DNA of 22,990 nucleotides, from contig DMIT01000149.1 in the NCBI GenBank assembly GCA_003452275.1, forward strand, positions 1,587 to 24,576, given 5' to 3'. The position numbers and the translations under genes are program-made. Positions 22,262-22,990 of this stretch are shown here, piece after piece; the first letter of the stretch is position 1, and each line of letters opens with the position of its first letter. Under the pieces are notes generated by a model, which saw only the letters and a program-made list of their open reading frames with translations, searched no databases and was not told the origin of the DNA. Source of the stretch: Rhodospirillaceae bacterium. Its GTDB lineage: Bacteria > Pseudomonadota > Alphaproteobacteria > Micavibrionales > Micavibrionaceae.

Positions 22262-22990
22262 ATTCACATACAAAATACTATTAGCAACTGCTGTCATTGG
22301 CGTTTACGGCTTTGCATCCATTTCTCCATCGTATGCCGAAGAGGGCCATGAACACGAACAGCAAGCAGAGTCATCGGAAAAGCATGGAGAGGGTGAGAGC
22401 CACGAACATGCAGATGAATCTAGTGAAGAGCATGGTGAAGAGGCCCAGCTTTCTGAAAAAGCCATAGAAGATTCTGGTATTAAATTAATGGAAGCATCTG
22501 CAGGAATTGTTGACCAAACTCTATTGCTAACAGGACGCATTACTCTTAATCAGAACAAAACTGCCTCTGTAAAGGCCAGATTTCCGGGCGTTGTGAAGGG
22601 AGTTTCCAAGGCGCAAGGAGAGGTTGTTAAATCGGGAGACGTTTTAGCCACTATCGAGTCTAATGAAAGTCTTCAAGTTTATGCAGTGACAGCACCGATT
22701 GATGGCGTTGTTCTATCGCGCTCTATCAATATCGGCGATACGGCAGGAGATGCTGCTATGTTCACAATTGCCGACATGGATGAATTGTGGGTTGAGTTTC
22801 ATGTGTTCTCGCAAGATGCAGACCTTGTTAAATCAGGTGTTCCAGTAGATGTGTCTAGTAGTGAATGTGAAAAAACACAAAGCACAACGATCCAAAGCTT
22901 ATTGCCAATGACAGAGGCTTCAAGCCAGACACTTCTTGCCAGAGCAACGATTAAAAATCTGGATAGTCATTGGCTTCCGGGTATGTCTGT
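22251..22990 (+). CDS. czcB: CzcB-like periplasmic adaptor (partial, runs off window)
   Basis: The frame opens at ATG 22251 and is still open at the window end (246 codons visible). A signal peptide ends near SYA (about residue 29). A His/Glu-rich stretch follows (EEGHEHEQQAESSEKHGEG, SHEHADESSEEHGEE), then the membrane-fusion core: GRITLNQNKTASVKARFPG, VVKGVSKAQGEVVKSGDVLA, a lipoyl-like region with TAPIDGVVLSRSINIGD and a barrel start MDELWVEFHVFSQD. The His-rich N-terminus and lack of the CusB methionine segment favour Zn/Cd/Co over Cu. A CzcA-type RND pump should follow just outside the window. Confidence 0.92.
   Translation, partial: MKNKFTYKILLATAVIGVYGFASISPSYAEEGHEHEQQAESSEKHGEGESHEHADESSEEHGEEAQLSEKAIEDSGIKLMEASAGIVDQTLLLTGRITLNQNKTASVKARFPGVVKGVSKAQGEVVKSGDVLATIESNESLQVYAVTAPIDGVVLSRSINIGDTAGDAAMFTIADMDELWVEFHVFSQDADLVKSGVPVDVSSSECEKTQSTTIQSLLPMTEASSQTLLARATIKNLDSHWLPGMS

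Noticed and set aside
1..22990. CRISPR arrays, tRNA/rRNA genes, complete insertion sequences, integrase or attachment sites
   Set aside because: No regular spacer-repeat arrays, RNA gene signatures, transposase or integrase motifs were found, so mobility is argued only from the virB genes and the mosaic cargo.

Overview
The window looks like part of a mobile, metal-resistance-carrying genomic island in a Gram-negative bacterium. An alphaproteobacterium is most likely, from the style of the VirB genes, ArsR and ArsI, but no marker here fixes the genus. There are no rRNA, tRNA, CRISPR or complete insertion-sequence genes. The layout is a conjugation (type IV secretion) segment on the minus strand, then a long plus-strand run of metal-resistance operons.

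Region 1 (1-6231), mobility: an XRE regulator is followed on the minus strand by virB2, virB3, a decayed virB4, virB5 and two tiny lipoprotein genes, the last cut by the window edge. Divergent from these, on the plus strand, are a VirB1-like lytic transglycosylase and a small Cys-rich secreted protein. A perfect 26-bp palindrome lies in the divergent spacer. virB4 has lost two internal blocks, one carrying the Walker A P-loop, so this transfer apparatus is probably dead unless another VirB4 is supplied. A double-domain Lrp/AsnC regulator closes the segment.

Region 2 (6360-8683), arsenic: arsR-arsI-arsC-acr3 form a tight operon with overlapping genes. The products are a sensor, a C-As lyase for methylarsenite, an arsenate reductase and an arsenite exporter. 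The probable operator runs into the arsR start codon.

Region 3 (8700-11263), zinc/cadmium/lead: a SmtB/CzrA-type sensor with an intact alpha-5 metal site and a ZntA/CadA P-type ATPase, behind a clear promoter with an overlapping 22-bp inverted-repeat operator.

Region 4 (11547-20081), copper/silver: by eye this block is richer in GC than its flanks. It holds a Cys/Met-rich secreted protein, cusC, a stand-alone CPMH/CPICGMDL metal-binding protein, cusB and cusA (all three copper-relay methionines kept). Then come a Met-rich secreted protein broken by a one-base frameshift at an A-tract, a second SmtB-type sensor, a DUF302 protein and a variant LspA. The block ends in a diverged relic of a second cusA 3' end that overlaps the lspA stop. 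The cusA 3' end therefore occurs twice, flanking this four-gene module.

Region 5 (20245-22990), CBA efflux of the Czc type: a Cys/His-rich secreted protein with an in-frame TGA in its signal peptide, a small lipoprotein, czcC and the start of czcB with a His-rich N-terminus. The window ends inside czcB.

Together the cargo handles arsenicals (reduction, demethylation, export), zinc/cadmium/lead (inner-membrane ATPase plus CBA pump) and copper/silver (RND pump with periplasmic metal-binding proteins). The broken genes and the relic suggest the island was assembled by successive acquisitions and is partly decaying. I found no clearly undescribed complete system. The most unusual signals are the P-loop-less virB4, the duplicated cusA end, the frameshifted Met-rich gene, the TGA-interrupted czc leader gene and the variant lspA.
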